64,000 nucleotides of DNA from Symbiodinium natans (Eukaryota; Sar; Dinophyceae; Suessiales; Symbiodiniaceae). Made by a program: the position numbers and the translations under genes. The notes under the pieces were generated by a model that searched no databases, was not told the origin of the DNA, and saw nothing but the letters and a program-made list of their open reading frames with translations. Shown piece after piece: positions 35,098-47,266 of the stretch (within the stretch, counting starts at the first letter, position 1; each line of letters opens with the position of its first letter). Location of the stretch: positions 1-64,000 of the forward strand of contig CAJNDS010002291.1 in NCBI GenBank assembly GCA_905221605.1. Reading direction: 5' to 3'.

Positions 35098-35143
35098 TCC
35101 CAGGCGGCGCACTGTGAAGTTGCGGCCGAAGTGCTGCTGCCTT
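35098..35143 (-). CDS. candidate GC-rich exon between two telomeric tracts
   Basis: Acceptor aacaag|G, then QQHFGRNFTVRRLGGGDAM with third positions almost all G or C; a donor ATGC|GTGAGC lies at about 35068 and a second one, GCTGCA|GTAGCT, near 35042. It is flanked by TTTAGGG tracts at 34947-35030 and 35145-35215. The plus strand is also open, so the strand is not certain. Confidence 0.35.
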
Positions 35144-35232
35144 GTTAGGGTTTAGGGTTTAGGGTTTAGGGTTTAGGGTTTAGGGTTTAGGGTTTAGGGT
35201 TTAGGCATTAGGGTTTAGGGCTTGTGCACAGT

Positions 35233-35327
35233 ACTTACCTGGGACTCTATTTAGTGTAGTAGTAACTACCCTGAATTAGTAGGTATAACCCATAAAGCTG
35301 CAGGCAAAGAGGGTCCCGGGTAGGGTT
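35233..35327. mobile_element. MITE family G, copy 2
   Basis: TTACCTGGGACTCTATTTAG ... CCCATAAAGCTGCAGGC..GAGGGTCCCGGGTA. Confidence 0.65.
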
Positions 35328-36236
35328 TGATGGTTTTAGGGTTTTAAGGATCAGGGATTATTGGTTCTTGGTACTGTAGGGAATTTGGGCCATGTGGGAG
35401 GTATACTTAGTTCCCTATTCAGATTCAGAGCTAGTAAGCTTCACAGAGAGCTTAGGGGCTTACAGCATTTCGGCTTCCAGGTCTTTTTCGGGTTTCGGGA
35501 TATTCTAGTTCGTGCGTGCTATCTGCCCAGAAAGGATGTCGGACTTTTGGTTGAAAAAACATGAATACTGGGCTGGATGAGTGCCATCTGTAGTCGCTAG
35601 ACTCGAGCAGTTCTCTCGGCTTAAGGTGCGAAGTTGATGAAGTACATCGCGAACATCATGGCAATCCTTATATATATATATACAGTTCAGCGACCTACTA
35701 GCATGAGTAGCTTTCATGATGCAAACTGCCTTACCCCCAGGCCCTGAATGTAGAGTAATTGCTATCGCGATCGGGGGGGGGGGGGGGAGGGCTGATGATG
35801 CACAGGCGCAGTAAAACGAAAGGCCATGTGGCTCATTCGGAGTTGTCGCCACGGCTCTTACACCTAAGGTCTAGCACCTATATCACATATCCTTGGGCCC
35901 TAAAGCTACTAGATAATTAGGAACCCCTGTTAAAAGGCCCAAGTATTGGGCCCTTAGAAGAACTGAGCTCAGGGCAGCTCATCTTGCGTCACCTTCAGGC
36001 TTTTTCAGCACGGCAGGGGCCAAAAGCAAGTGGAGAAAGCCGACATGCCAAGACTTTTCGGTTTTAAAACTTCTCCACGTATAGAGAAGTAAAGAACAAG
36101 GATCTCTTAGCAGGGCTGCAAAATGGGGAGCATCAGTTGCCTCATTCTGTGATTTTGGGTGAGTTTAAATATCCCTAACAGGGGGGGGGGGTGGTATCGG
36201 GGGGGGGGGGGGAGGTGTGGGGGATCCGTAAACGCT

Positions 36237-36735
36237 AAACCCTTAAACCCCTAAAACCACTTAAACCCTTAAACCCTAAAACCCTAAAAACCCTATAAAC
36301 CCTAAAACCCTCAACCCTGAAACCCTGTAAAACCCTAAAACCCTAAAACCCTAAAACCCGAAAACCCTAAAACCCTAAAACCCTAAAACCCTAAAACCCT
36401 AAAACCCTAAAACCCTAAAACCCTAAAACCCTAAAACCCTAAAACCCTAAAACCCTAAAACCCTAAAACCCTAAAACCCTAAACCCTAAAACCCTAAAAC
36501 CCTAAAACCCTAAAACCCTAAAACCCTAAAACCCTAAAACCCTAAAACCCTAAAAACCCTAAAACCCTAAAAACCCTAAAACCCTAAAACCCTAAAACCC
36601 TAAAACCCTAAAACCCTAAAACCCTAAAGCCCTAAAACCCCAAAACCCTAAAACCCTTAAACCCTGAAACCCTGAAACCCTAAAACCCTAAAACCCTAAA
36701 CCCTAAAACCCTAAAACCCTAAACCCTAAACCCTA
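36237..36735. repeat. CCCTAAAA 8-bp array
   Basis: About 55 units of CCCTAAAA with occasional CCCTAAAAA, unlike the 7-bp unit elsewhere; it follows a split G-run (36180-36215). Confidence 0.88.
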
Positions 36736-36999
36736 GGGGGTAGAAGGGGAACCCCTGAACTTGCCTGGAAGGGCGGGCCACGCTTCCCATCTGCAAAGCC
36801 ATCATGCTCTACGGCCACGAGGAGGATTTTCCCACCGGGCGCCATCAGGTGGTTCAGCCTCCGATGTAGGCATCGGAGTTCAGGGCTTCAGAGCCTAGTG
36901 CATGTTGGGGTTTAGGGTTTAGGGTTTAGGGTTTAGGGTTTAGGGTTTAGGGTTTAGGGTTCGGAGTTCGGAGTTCGGAGTTCGGGGCTTCAGAGTCTA

Positions 37000-37227
37000 G
37001 TGCATGTGGTATTGTAAGTACGGGCACAAATCTTTGTCAGTAGTTCTGCGGCACTTAGCGCTTTGTTGGGTTAGGTGGAACGATGTTTCTCTGTATCTGA
37101 TCATCCAAGACCACTCGAAGACTTTGCATCTGGTGGCTTCAAAATAAAAACGGTTACAAGGCCAATTGAGCAGGGGCTCAAATTTGCCACTATTTGCGGG
37201 ACCACGCAATAGGGGTTTCGCCATCAT
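37000..37227 (-). other. open frame with a P-loop-like GPANSGK
   Basis: A 76-codon minus frame begins MAKPLLRGPANSGKFEPLLN. GxxxxGK fits a Walker A motif but the following residue is F instead of S/T. It could be a worn helicase or replication-protein fragment, or chance. Confidence 0.2.
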
Positions 37228-37408
37228 GGCACCTAGACTTCTAGCCGTAGGGCGAAAACCTTGCCCTCATGACCATGCCGCTTGCATATTCCACAGTAGC
37301 CACAGTACCGTGTCAGATCGCCATGGGACCTGGAAGACGGCCCAGTGGGATATGGAGGGCTGTAGGGCTTTCGGGGGTTTAAGTTCTAGAGTTGAGGGTC
37401 GGACTCCG

Positions 37409-37515
37409 CTATGAGAAGTATTTCCCCCCCGAACCAAACTGGCCGAGCATCGTGTCTGCGTAGGGCTGCCGATCGCTGGGGTTGATGGCAACAAAGGCGC
37501 CACGATCAAAGGCAG
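37409..37515 (-). CDS. candidate exon (GAFVAINPSDRQPYADTMLG)
   Basis: After acceptor ctctgagaag|G the frame reads AAFDRGAFVAINPSDRQ, PYADTMLGQF, with GC-rich third positions like the uL2 exons. GC donors lie near the end (ATGCTCG|GCC); the stop at 37409 is probably intronic. Bordered by a telomeric tract at 37529. Confidence 0.45.
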
Positions 37516-38054
37516 CCTTCTCAGAGAATGGGTTTAGGGTTTAGGGGCTTAGGGTTTGGGGTCTTTATGGATTTGAATCATGGGCTCTTTCTGGTACCCC
37601 AAACTCAGACTGTAAAGGGCATACCAAAATAGAATATCAGGAGTATACTAGAACAGAACCTCAAAGAAGAAGGCCCATAATTCTGATCTCACCCCTTTGT
37701 GCACAACACAAGCATCAAGTTGGCATTAAGAGTTCGCAAGGGAAACCCTCGCTCCCTTTCGACTTCTCCCCGCCCTAAACCCTAAACCCTACACCCTAAA
37801 CCTTAGACCCTAAACCCTAAACCCTAAACTGCCCTAAACCCTAAACCGTAAGACCCTAAACGCTGGAGTCTAACCCCAAAAAAACAATTACTTAACAACC
37901 CTGAACCCTAAACCGTAAGACCCTAAACCCTGGAGTCTAACCCCAAAAAACAATTCTAAACCCTCAGGCGGCCTCGAAGGGAACAAGGGCCTTGGCCTGT
38001 TCTGGTCCGAGACCGAGGAAGTCACCTCCAGGCCCGAGCTGTTGGGGATCAAAA

Positions 38055-38545
38055 CCGTCTAGGGTTTAGGGTTTAGGGTTTAGAGTTTAGGGCTTGGGGT
38101 TCGGGGTTCGGGGTTCGGGGTTTGGGGTTTGGGGTTGGGGTTTGGGGTTTGGGGTCTGGGGTTTGGGGTTTGGGGTTTGGGGTTTGGGGTTAGGATTTCA
38201 CGTTTAGGGCAAGAGCTAAAGGGCACATACAGTATAGGGTAAAGGGCATCGGGTTTTTGGGGCTTCATGTGTAGGGGATCCGGGTTTGGCTGTGGGCTTT
38301 AGGGTCCTGGCGCTTTGGGGCTTGAGGGTGTTTAGGGTTAAGGGTATAAAACTCAAATCCTAAACCCTAAACCCTAAACCCTAAACCCTAAACCCTAAAC
38401 CCCAAACCCTACTAAACCCCAAACCCTACTAAACCCCAAACCCTACTAAACCCCAAACCCTACTAAACCCCAAACCCCAAACCCCAAACCCCAAACCCCA
38501 AACCCTAAACCCTAAACCCTAAACCCTAAACCCTAAACCCTAAAC
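38055..38545. repeat. TTTGGGG block, unique spacer, CCCTAAA block with CCCCAAACCCTACTAAA
   Basis: Two tracts in opposite orientation around about 150 bp; the second has four copies of a 17-bp composite unit. Confidence 0.88.
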
Positions 38546-38699
38546 CATAGGCCGCCCGCGCCAGGCGGCGGCCGGTACAACTGAACGCTACCGCTTCGAG
38601 ATCTGCTTGCTTTGCCAAGCAGATCGAGTTTGCCACACCTGATGCATCCCTGCTAGCCATAGGGCACAATGTAATAATGGATTAACCCTAAACCCCCGA

Positions 38700-39745
38700 C
38701 GCGCCACGCCGGCGGGGTTGCGCCAGAGTTGCCCCCGCCAGGGTTGCCCCGCCAGGGTTGCCCCCACCAGGGTTGCCCCCGCCAGGGTTGCCCTTGCCAG
38801 GGTTGCACCCGCCAGGGTTGCCCCCGCCGGGGTTGCCCCACCTAGAGTTCCCCCCGCCGTTGCCCCCGCCAGGGTTGCCCCCACCAGGGTTGGGTGGCCC
38901 CGCCCCCGCCAGGGTTGCCCCCCAACCGGGATTGCCCCGCCAGCCCGCCAGAATTGCCCCCGCCAGGGTTGCCCCCTCCAGGGTTGCCCCCACCAGGGTT
39001 GCCCCCGCCAGGGTTTTCCTTGCCAGGGTTGCTCCCGCCAATTCCTTCGCCAGGGTTGCCCCCGCCAGGGTTGCCCCCGCCAGGGCCCGCCCGGGTTGCG
39101 CCTGCAGGGCCCCCTGCCGCCCGCCGCCAGGGTTGCCCCGGCCAGGGTGGCCCCCCAGGGTTCCTGGCCAGGGTTGCCCTCACCAGGGTTGCGGCCGCCC
39201 CCACCAGGGTTGCCCCCGCCAGGGTTGCCCCCGCCACGTCAGGGTTGCCCCCGCCAGGGTTGCCCCCGCCAGGGTTGCCTCTGCCAGGGTGGTTGCTTTA
39301 TCAGTTGCGCCCAAAATTCCTTTCCAACTTTCTAGGGTCGCTCTCCGCAGGGTTGCCCTCGCTAGGGTGACAGGTTTGCCCCCGCCAGGGTTGCCCACCA
39401 GGTCTGTTTCGTCAGGGTTGCCCCGCCAGGGTTGCCCTTGTGAGGGTTGTCCCTGCCAGAGTTTCCCCCGCCCCCTTCCCCTTCAGGTTTGCCCCCACCA
39501 CCAGCCCCGGCACCATGTCGCCTACTTGTGCACCTTCTCATTGACGCCCCTCCCAGACAACCTGGTCCTCCTTGCGCGCTTGCAAGGCTTCGTCGTCCTT
39601 CTCTATGAAGGAAGCACAAGCTCCCTGCCAAAGTACTCTAGCATTCTGCCAGGGTGCCGGCAATGTTGCCTCGCCGGGGTTGCACGCCAGGGTTGCGCCT
39701 GCCAGGGCTGCCCCCGCCGCATTCCCTCCATCTCATCCGGGTTAT
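38700..39745. repeat. 15-bp minisatellite CCAGGGTTGCCCCCG, about 60 units
   Basis: About 1 kb of degenerate 15-mers. Frames read LPPPG, ARVAP, or on minus GNPGG/ATLAG, a collagen-like look that follows from unit length. Units degrade after 39290 and mix with unique sequence. Confidence 0.82.
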
Positions 39746-40973
39746 TCCGGAGTCCTGCGACCAACATGGCTCGGGTTGGAAAAACCGACACGGGGCTTGC
39801 CCTGGCTTAGCTATGGCCTTGAGGGTGTCTTAAACACAGTAGTTTGGATCCCGGACAGTGTAGGCTCAAGCAACAGCAGCAGTACGTCCCATCCCGGCCA
39901 TCGGGGAGAGTGGAGGTGAAAGCCCCCTTGATAGGGGGGTGGGGGGTAGACCGCTCTAAACCCGAAAAAGGCGGTAGTTTGGGTGGTTGGGGTGGGATCC
40001 GCTGCACCGAGGCGGCCCGACCCGCCACCACTCCCTGGCGCGGGTCGGGACCGCGGCACTTTGGAACACCCTAAACCCTAAACCCTAAACCCTTTTTAAG
40101 GGGTCTTGGGCTCTTTGGGAAGAACACTGAACCAGTTTTTGTTTTGCAAGCTGAGTCCTGGTCCTGCAAGGCGAAATTCAATGTCGCAAGTTTCAGCAGG
40201 GAAGTTTGAGGCTCTTGAAGATAAACCTATAGAAACCGGGTTTAGGGTTTAGGGTTTAGGGCTTAGGGTTTAGGGTTTAGGGTTTAGGGTCCCTAGACCC
40301 AAAACCCCCACGCCCGCGATGTCCTTCGCCGCAGTGACCGTTACAGCTGCAGCACCACCAAGGAAGGGGCCAGAGACTTCCATTTGGTAGCCCAGTGGTG
40401 TTTTTTTTGTTTTTTCCTTTTTTTCTTTATGGCTTGCTAGGTTCCCGAATAAAGAAACCAAACCCGAAAAGGGCACTCTTACAATAAGAAGGTGACAGGG
40501 GCTACTTGAGGCCATGTTGAGTCGAGCCTTGAGGTTTTTGCTAAGCAGCCAAGTGCAGCCCCTGCCAGGGTTGGGTTTGGGTTTAGGGCTCTTAGGGCTC
40601 TTAGGGCTCTTAGGGCTTGGAGAAGGTTAGGGTGGTTCAGGGTCTGTTGACAAGTATGCCCATTTGGAAACTCAGGTCCTTGAGACATGATATTATGAAG
40701 CCCTGGTTATCAGAAAGCTTTGCAGTAGTGCGAAAGATCCCAGCACATTGAATCCCTCAACCCTAAACCCCCTACGTTCCTCCCCTCAACTTGCTTCCCT
40801 TTTGGCCCTGGAAGCCCACAAGCCCTTGTGCAACTTTAACCACAAGCCCTAAACCCCAAAACCCGCAGCTGTAAACCCTACGTCGTAAACAGCCAACCCG
40901 CAGTCCTGACAACCTAACAACCTGACAGCCTGAATTCCTAACCTTACAAGCCTGAACCCGAAATCCCTTTCAT

Positions 40974-41082
40974 TGGGTTTAGGGTTTAGGGTTTAGGGTT
41001 TAGGGTTTAGGGTTTAGGGTTTAGGGTTTAGGGTTTAGGGTTTAGGGTTTAGGGTTTAGGGTTTAGGGTTTAGGGTTTAGGG
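40974..41082. repeat. interstitial telomeric tract TTTAGGG
   Basis: About 15 pure units. Confidence 0.95.
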
Positions 41083-41264
41083 TATTGTGGGGCTCCTTGG
41101 GTTGAGGTTGAGCTGAGGTTCAGGGGGAGACCCTGGGCTCCCCCCCCAACCTTCCACAAAGATCACGGGCGGTGGCGGTTCATGCCTGCCAGCGGACAAG
41201 GACTCGTCCGTGATGGCCTACTGCAGCCCTCAGGTTTAGGGATGTTGAGGGTTCCCCCGAAGCC

Positions 41265-41862
41265 TTCCTTCCCCAAACCCCAAACCCTAAACCCCAAACC
41301 CCCAACCCCAAACCCCAAACCCCCACACCCCCAAACCCGCAAACCCCCAACCCCCCAACCCCCAAACCCCCAAACCCCAAACCCCAAAACCCCAAAACCC
41401 CAAAAACCCCAAAACCCCAAAAAACCCAAAACCCCCAAACCCCAAAACCCCAAAACCCCAAACCCCCAAAACCCCAAAAACCCCAAACCCCAAAACCCCA
41501 AAACCCAAAACCCCAAAAACCCCAAAACCCCAAAACCCCCAAAACCCCAAACCCCAAAACCAAAACCCCAAACCCCAAACACCCAAAACCCCAAAACCCC
41601 AAACCCCAAAACCCAACCCCAAAACCCCAAAACCCCCAAACCCAAAACCCCAAAACCCCAAAACCCCAAAACCCCAAAACCCCAAAACCCCCCCGAAACC
41701 CCAAACCCCAAACCCCAAAACCCCAAAACCCAAAACCAAACCCCAAACCCCCACCAAACCCCAAAACCAAACCCCCCCAAACCCCAAACCCCAAACCCCA
41801 AAACCCCAAAACCCAAAACCCAAAACCCCAAACCCCACACCCCAACCCAACCCCCCCCCCCC
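41265..41862. repeat. CCCCAAA/CCCCAAAA array
   Basis: About 80 units with C4A3-4 in place of C3TA3, ending in poly-C then poly-A. Open frames across it (N/P/K-rich or G/F-rich) are artefacts of composition. Confidence 0.85.
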
Positions 41863-42029
41863 CCCTCCCCGCCCGCAAAAAAAAAAAAAACTAAACATCC
41901 CGAGGCGGAGAGCCTGGCACCGTCCTCCGGCCCCGCCGGGATCAGCACCGCATGCCCGCGGAAACGCTCGGGGTCCAGCTCCGGCGGGAAGTTCACGTGC
42001 ATCGTGGGCCCTGGCGGGGTTTGGGGTTT

Positions 42030-43080
42030 GGGGTTTAGGGTTTAAGGTTCAGGGGTTAGGTCTTCTTGGGGTTTACAGGACATAGTGTTTTCTGGGGTCG
42101 CATAGAGCTGGTTCTTCAGGCGCTTTGGCTTTCTAGGGTTTACGGTTCGGGGTGTATGGTCCGACCCCACCAATATATCTCTGGCACATGATATTGACCT
42201 TGTTGAGGCGCTGAGGTCCTTTAGCCCTGAGCCAGACCCTGACAGCCCTTCAATCCGAATCTTCGAGAGTTGGGGTTTAGGGTTGAGGTTTAGGCTCTTG
42301 GGTTTTGGGGGGCCTGTAGAAGCCATGAACTCTTATCGGGTTAATTACACAGGGGTTGTATCTCATTAGTCCGGCAAACACCCCTACCCCACAAACCCTA
42401 AACCCTGAACCCTAAACCCTGAACCCTATAAGATACCCTTAACCCTAAACCCGAAACCCTAAACATTAAACCCTGAACCGTAAATCCGAAGGCCTTTGGC
42501 AGTAGGCACTTGCAGCCCGAAGTCCTGGAGGGCTTTGCTTTCCGTTGGGGGAAGGGGAGGGGGGGAGCTTTCCTGGTCCTCGGCACACCAATCAAGGAAA
42601 CAGCACAAGGGCCTCACTCGTCTGAAGAAGATTCGCTTGATTTAGGGCTCATCAAAGGGCCCGAGGTGTTCTGTCAGGCATGTCCATGTAGTCCTTGCCG
42701 AAGTCTTCAATGGCTTTGCGCACGCCGTCCACACCCACCACACGGTAGCCGAGGCGGGCAAGATACACCATGTCCTGAGGCATATGTCTTATCTACGAAT
42801 TGCTTCAGAACCCCCCCCCCCCCCCCAAAAAAAAAAAAAAAAAAAAACAAAACATATATATATATATATATTCCTCATCAGGGGTAATATGGGGATTAAT
42901 ATTTTTTTTATTCTTTTGGGGTTCTTAAGCAAGTAGTAGTTAATCTGGATAGTTCAGGCTGAACCATGTCTCTGCGTGTTCAAAGACGTCAGGATCTGCG
43001 AGCTTGAAGAGTTGGCTAGGTGTAAGGGGCAGTTCCAAACCGAAATGCTTGGCCCCTTCAGCTATGTTTATCTTCTCATG
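42030..43080. other. no gene recognised
   Basis: Degenerate telomeric pieces and a C-run/A-run/TA-run cluster at 42810-42872. Confidence 0.5.
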
Positions 43081-43227
43081 AATCTGAAACCCTAAACCCT
43101 AAACTCTAAACCCTAAACCCTAAACCCTAAACCCTAAACTCTAAACCCTAAAGGCGCTGGAGCCCCGGGTGTTCATAGGAGCCTTGTTGCTTGTCAGGAC
43201 GACGGCCTGCACTGCTTGTGATATCCT

Positions 43228-43320
43228 AAACCCTAAACCCTAAACCCTAAACCCTAAACCCTAAACCCTAAACCCTAAACCCTAAACCCTAAACCCTAAA
43301 CCCTAAACCCTAAACCCTCC
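43228..43320. repeat. interstitial telomeric tract CCCTAAA
   Basis: Thirteen pure units. Confidence 0.95.
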
Positions 43321-43384
43321 GCTCTGCACCCTACATCCCGAGAGGAGCCTTCCAACAGTGAAGATTTAGAAATACTCAGAGATC

Positions 43385-43475
43385 AGCCGAAACTGCTTTT
43401 GGTGATGAAGAAATTGCACTTGCAACGCTTGCATCTTCAAGAACTATCGACCTCGAAGACATGGGATTGCGAGAA
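43385..43475 (+). CDS. candidate exon (ETAFGDEEIALATLASSR)
   Basis: Open frame with ETAFGDEEIALATLASS, RTIDLEDMGLRE, then TAA supplied by the edge of an adjoining family-B MITE. Acidic helical composition; no family. The upstream border may be atttag or ctcag. Confidence 0.35.
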
Positions 43476-43620
43476 TAAGGGACCCCCAAAATAGATCCCA
43501 CATAGTAGGATTCCGTTTTTATTTTTGGCCCTAAACCCCCCAAACCCTGAACCCTGAACCCTAAACCCTAAACTCTAAGCCAAGAACCCAAAAAAGGCAC
43601 CCCTAATTTCGGAAAGCCCC
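43467..43620. mobile_element. MITE family B, copy 6, split by telomeric repeats
   Basis: Left part GAGAATAAGGGACCCCCAAA..AGTAGGATTCC, then about 90 bp of CCCTAAA-type sequence, then the right part GGCACCCCTAATTTCGGAAA. The telomeric DNA interrupts the element. Confidence 0.6.
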
Positions 43621-44137
43621 ACATCTTCATCCACAAGCACAACTCTGAGGGCGCATCCACAGTCTTCCCACACAGTGGAACCAATATCCGGGGACCCATT
43701 CCTCAGTTGGCACCCTGACCCTAAACCCTAAACCCTAAACCCTAAAACCGAAACCCTAAACCCGAAACCCTAAACACTAAACCCTATACCCCAAACCCTA
43801 AACCCTAAATTTCTTCACAAGACCAGCCAGCCACTGCGCGACATCTTCAGCTTGCCACACGCCGGAATGGTGCCCACTACTCTAGTCCCTAAACCCTAAA
43901 CCCTAAACCCCAAACCCTAAACCCTAAACCCTAAACCCTAGACCCTAAGCCCTCAACCCTAATGTTCGGGAGAGGAGACTTTCAAGGGGTCCTTCAACGA
44001 TGCCTTATATTGGTTGATGGTCTCTTTTAAGTAGGGTTCTGTGTAGGGGGTTCTTATTGTGGTATCTAGGGGCCATCTTAAAGTACAAGGGTAACAGATA
44101 AAGAGGTCACCGGCCTTTATAAACTATACCTTAAGAA

Positions 44138-44250
44138 CTAGACCCGGGAGTAACCTAGGAATACCAAGGGTGCCCTTTTTTGGGTTTTAAGGGGACTATA
44201 AGGGAACCCCAACCCTAAAAAAAAAAACAAGGGCCTACTCCCGGTCCTAG
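44138..44250. mobile_element. MITE family C, copy 2
   Basis: CTAGACCCGGGAGTAACCTA ... GGGCCTACTCCCGGTCCTAG; nearly the same as copy 1. Confidence 0.82.
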
Positions 44251-44997
44251 AGAACCCCAAAACCTACATTTCTCGTAGTTTGTGACAAGAATACACCCTT
44301 ATGGGATTCTTAGGTAACCTATATACAAGGCAGCCTACCAAAGACCAAAGCCCTACAGTAAACTCCCAAAAGTTGGAACATCCGTATCCCCATACCTCAA
44401 AAGGTCTACTAAAGGGAATCCCAGCTCTAATCAGCCTTACAGCATGTTCCCAACTGTCGGGAGTTTTGTTTTTGTAACCCCAAAGCCCTGCACAGACGGC
44501 GCCAAGTCGCCATTGGCCACCGGGGCGTTCGGGTCGATGACTTTGTTCAGGTGAGCCACGAGGTGAGGGTTCGCCTCGCAAAGCGTGGTCGGGATTGTTG
44601 GCTCATGGAACAGACTTCGGGTTTAGGGTTTTAAATTTAAAGCACGTATGTTGCGAATGCAGGGTTTTTTCTCCAGACGAAGTTATGGTAAATGTGCCCT
44701 ATGGTCTCCACATGTCGGGCTTTTCATAGGGCAGTAGAGTGACTAGGTTGCCCCTAAACCCCACACCCCAAGCCCTAAAAGATTTCGGGCTGTAGGGACG
44801 AAAGAGCCCAAAAACCCAAGTCCTGGCATAACGCAAGCCTACGTACATGACATCTTGGCATCCACCACATGCAAGACGCGTGTATCAAACCGGTTGCTGT
44901 ACGCCTTGTAGACTCATAAGCCCTGCGCGAACTCTAGACTAAATCCCCGCCGTTGAAGGAGCCCAAATATCCCGCTCTGTGGGAATTGTCCCCACCG

Positions 44998-45085
44998 AAT
45001 TTCATTAGAATAGGGTTTTCGGGGGGTGATTATAGTAGACTTATACAGGGACCATAAGGGAATACTGTTTGTAGTCATTCTAAAC
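44998..45085. mobile_element. MITE family F, copy 2
   Basis: ATTAGAATAGGGTTTTCGGG..GGGACCATAAGGGAATACTG..GTAGTCATTC; the right end is lost into telomeric repeat. Confidence 0.55.
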
Positions 45086-45787
45086 CCTAAGCCCTAAACC
45101 CTAAACCCTAAACCCGAAACCCTAAACCCTATATTCATTATCAACTGTGAGGCTGCCACTTGCCAGGTTTGAGACTCAGGTTGCATCCAAGCTGCATCCT
45201 CCAGATGCCAACTGATCCTGGCGGTTTAGGTTTAAGGGGTTTAGGGGTTCAGGCGTTTAGGGTTTAGGGTTTGGGGTTTAGGGTTTAGGGTTAAGTGTTT
45301 CGGGTTTAGGGTTTGAGGTTACTTAAGGTTTGGGGCCTCTGTGTTTCGTTCTCTCTGTATTTCCTCTTGTGGTCAAGCGACAGCTTGACGGAGGCGAGAA
45401 ATAGAAAGTGCTTGCATAGCTGCGTCGGGCTCTTGGACCTAATCTCTAGTTTAAGATCAGGTCAACAAGCTCGCAAGTTATGTGCAGAGGACGTCAAGCA
45501 GAAGCTCGCTTAATGCTTTAGATATACGCCACGCACTCAGCGTGTGAAACTTGAAATCCACGAGAACATCTGTTCAGGGCTTGGGTTTCTGGGGTTTAGC
45601 TTTTGGTGCACCTGACATGGGCTTTAGGGTTTATAGGGCCTGGAGTCTTTACCCTAAACCCTAAACCCTAAACCCTTTCAACTCTAAGCCCTAAATTCGC
45701 CCTCACCCAGATTGCCGTCTAGGAACGAGCTCCTTCACCCTGCAGGCCTTCATGAAACCAATCGAAGCCCATTGGGATCAATGGAAT

Positions 45788-46410
45788 CGGTTTAGGGTTT
45801 AGGGGTTTAGGGGTTTAGGGGTTTAGGGGTTTAGGGGTTTAGGGGTTTAGGGGTTTAGGGGTTAAGGGGTAAAGGGGTAAAGGGGTAAAGGGGTTAAGGG
45901 GTTAAGGGGTTAAGGGGTTAAGGGGTTAAGGGGTTAAGGGGTTAAGGGGTTAAGGGTTTAAGGGGTTAAGGGGTTAAGGGGTTAAGGGGTTAAGGGGTTA
46001 AGGGGTTAAGGGGTTAAGGGGTTAAGGGGTTTAGGGGTTTAGGGGTTTAGGGGTTTAGGGGTTTAGGGGTTTAGGGGTTTAGGGGTTTAGGGGTTTAGGG
46101 GTTTAGGGGTTTAGGGGTTTAGGGGTTTAGGGGTTTAGGGGTTTAGGGGTTTAGGGTTTAGGGGTTTAAGAGGGTTGGGGGTTGGGGGTTTGGGGGGTGG
46201 GGTTTGGGGGTTTGGGGGTTTGGGGGGGGGTTTGGGTTTGGGGGTTTGGGGGTTTTGGGGGTTTGGGGGTTTGGGGTTTGGGGGTTGGGGGTTTAGGGGT
46301 TAGGGGTTTAGGGGGTTTAGGGGTTTAGGGGTTTAGGGTTTAGGGGTTTAGGGGTTTAGGGGTTTAGGGGTTTAGGGGTTTAGGGGTTTCGGGGTTTAGG
46401 GGTTTAGGGA
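45788..46410. repeat. TTTAGGGG / TTAAGGGG 8-bp array
   Basis: TTTAGGGG units, a core of about 18 TTAAGGGG units, TTTAGGGG again, a TTTGGGGG patch, then TTTAGGGG. Ordered variant blocks. Confidence 0.88.
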
Positions 46411-46954
46411 CACGGACCTCCACAAATCCGAGGCCCATAGTTGAGGTCAAACCACCCAAGACACCCAGACCCTAAGCCTGAACCCTAAACCCTAAACCCT
46501 AAGCCCTCAGCCCTGAAGCCCTAAAGGCCTAAAGGCCTAAAGGCCTAAAGGCATAAAGGCATAAAGGCCTAAAACCCTAAAAACCCTAAAAACCCTAAAA
46601 CCCTAAAACCCTAAAACACCCTAAAACATCCTAAAACCCTAAAACCCTAAAACCCTAAAACCCTAAAACCCTAAAACCTAACACCCCCCCCCCCCCCCCC
46701 CCCCCGGGCTGCTGAAAGAGGGTCCGATTCACCGCCCAGCGATCCTCCCAGCTCTTAAGCCGTTCCGCCTCACAACTTGGGGTCAGTAGAAGGCTCATGG
46801 AGTGCGGGAAGGTCAAGCCTACCCTAACCCTAAACCCTAAACCCTAAACCCTAAACCCTAAACCCTAAACCCTTCAACTCCCAGGATCCCTAAGCCCTAG
46901 ATTCGCCACATCAAGGCCCATGGGGCGCGGAGAGGAGGAGAGGGCTGTCGTTCA

Positions 46955-47266
46955 CCAATTGAGCAGTTTTTTTTTTCATTGTGTGGGGTGTTGTAATGGC
47001 ATAGGTATCCTACGCGGGCCTACGCGTCAGCTCATGTTTAGTAGGCGCGCGACCTACGCGCGGAGTATGTTGTTGACGTGTACCTACGCGGACCTACGCG
47101 GCAAGCACAGACAACCTACGCGGACCTACGCGCCCATACTGCATAGACTTGCCTACGCGGACCCTACGCAAACCTACGCCCTGCAGGCAAAATGCTACGC
47201 GGCCGACTTTCAATGATCGCGTCTCTACGTAGCCTTGCTCCTAGAAAAAAAACGCTGCTCAATTGG
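46955..47266. mobile_element. 312-bp element with CCAATTGAGCAG ends and ACCTACGCGG repeats
   Basis: CCAATTGAGCAG + T-run at the left, A-run + CTGCTCAATTGG at the right (12-bp perfect inverted repeat plus homopolymer). Between them are about 12 irregular copies of CCTACGCGG/ACCTACGCG, very CpG-rich against the surroundings. Confidence 0.6.

Noticed and set aside
38688-39810. Proline/glycine-rich proteins of up to 350 residues
   Set aside because: 15-bp minisatellite read-through.
41163-42045. Long open frames (over 200 codons, both strands) across the CCCCAAA array
   Set aside because: They translate simple repeats; every frame is open because the units lack stop codons.
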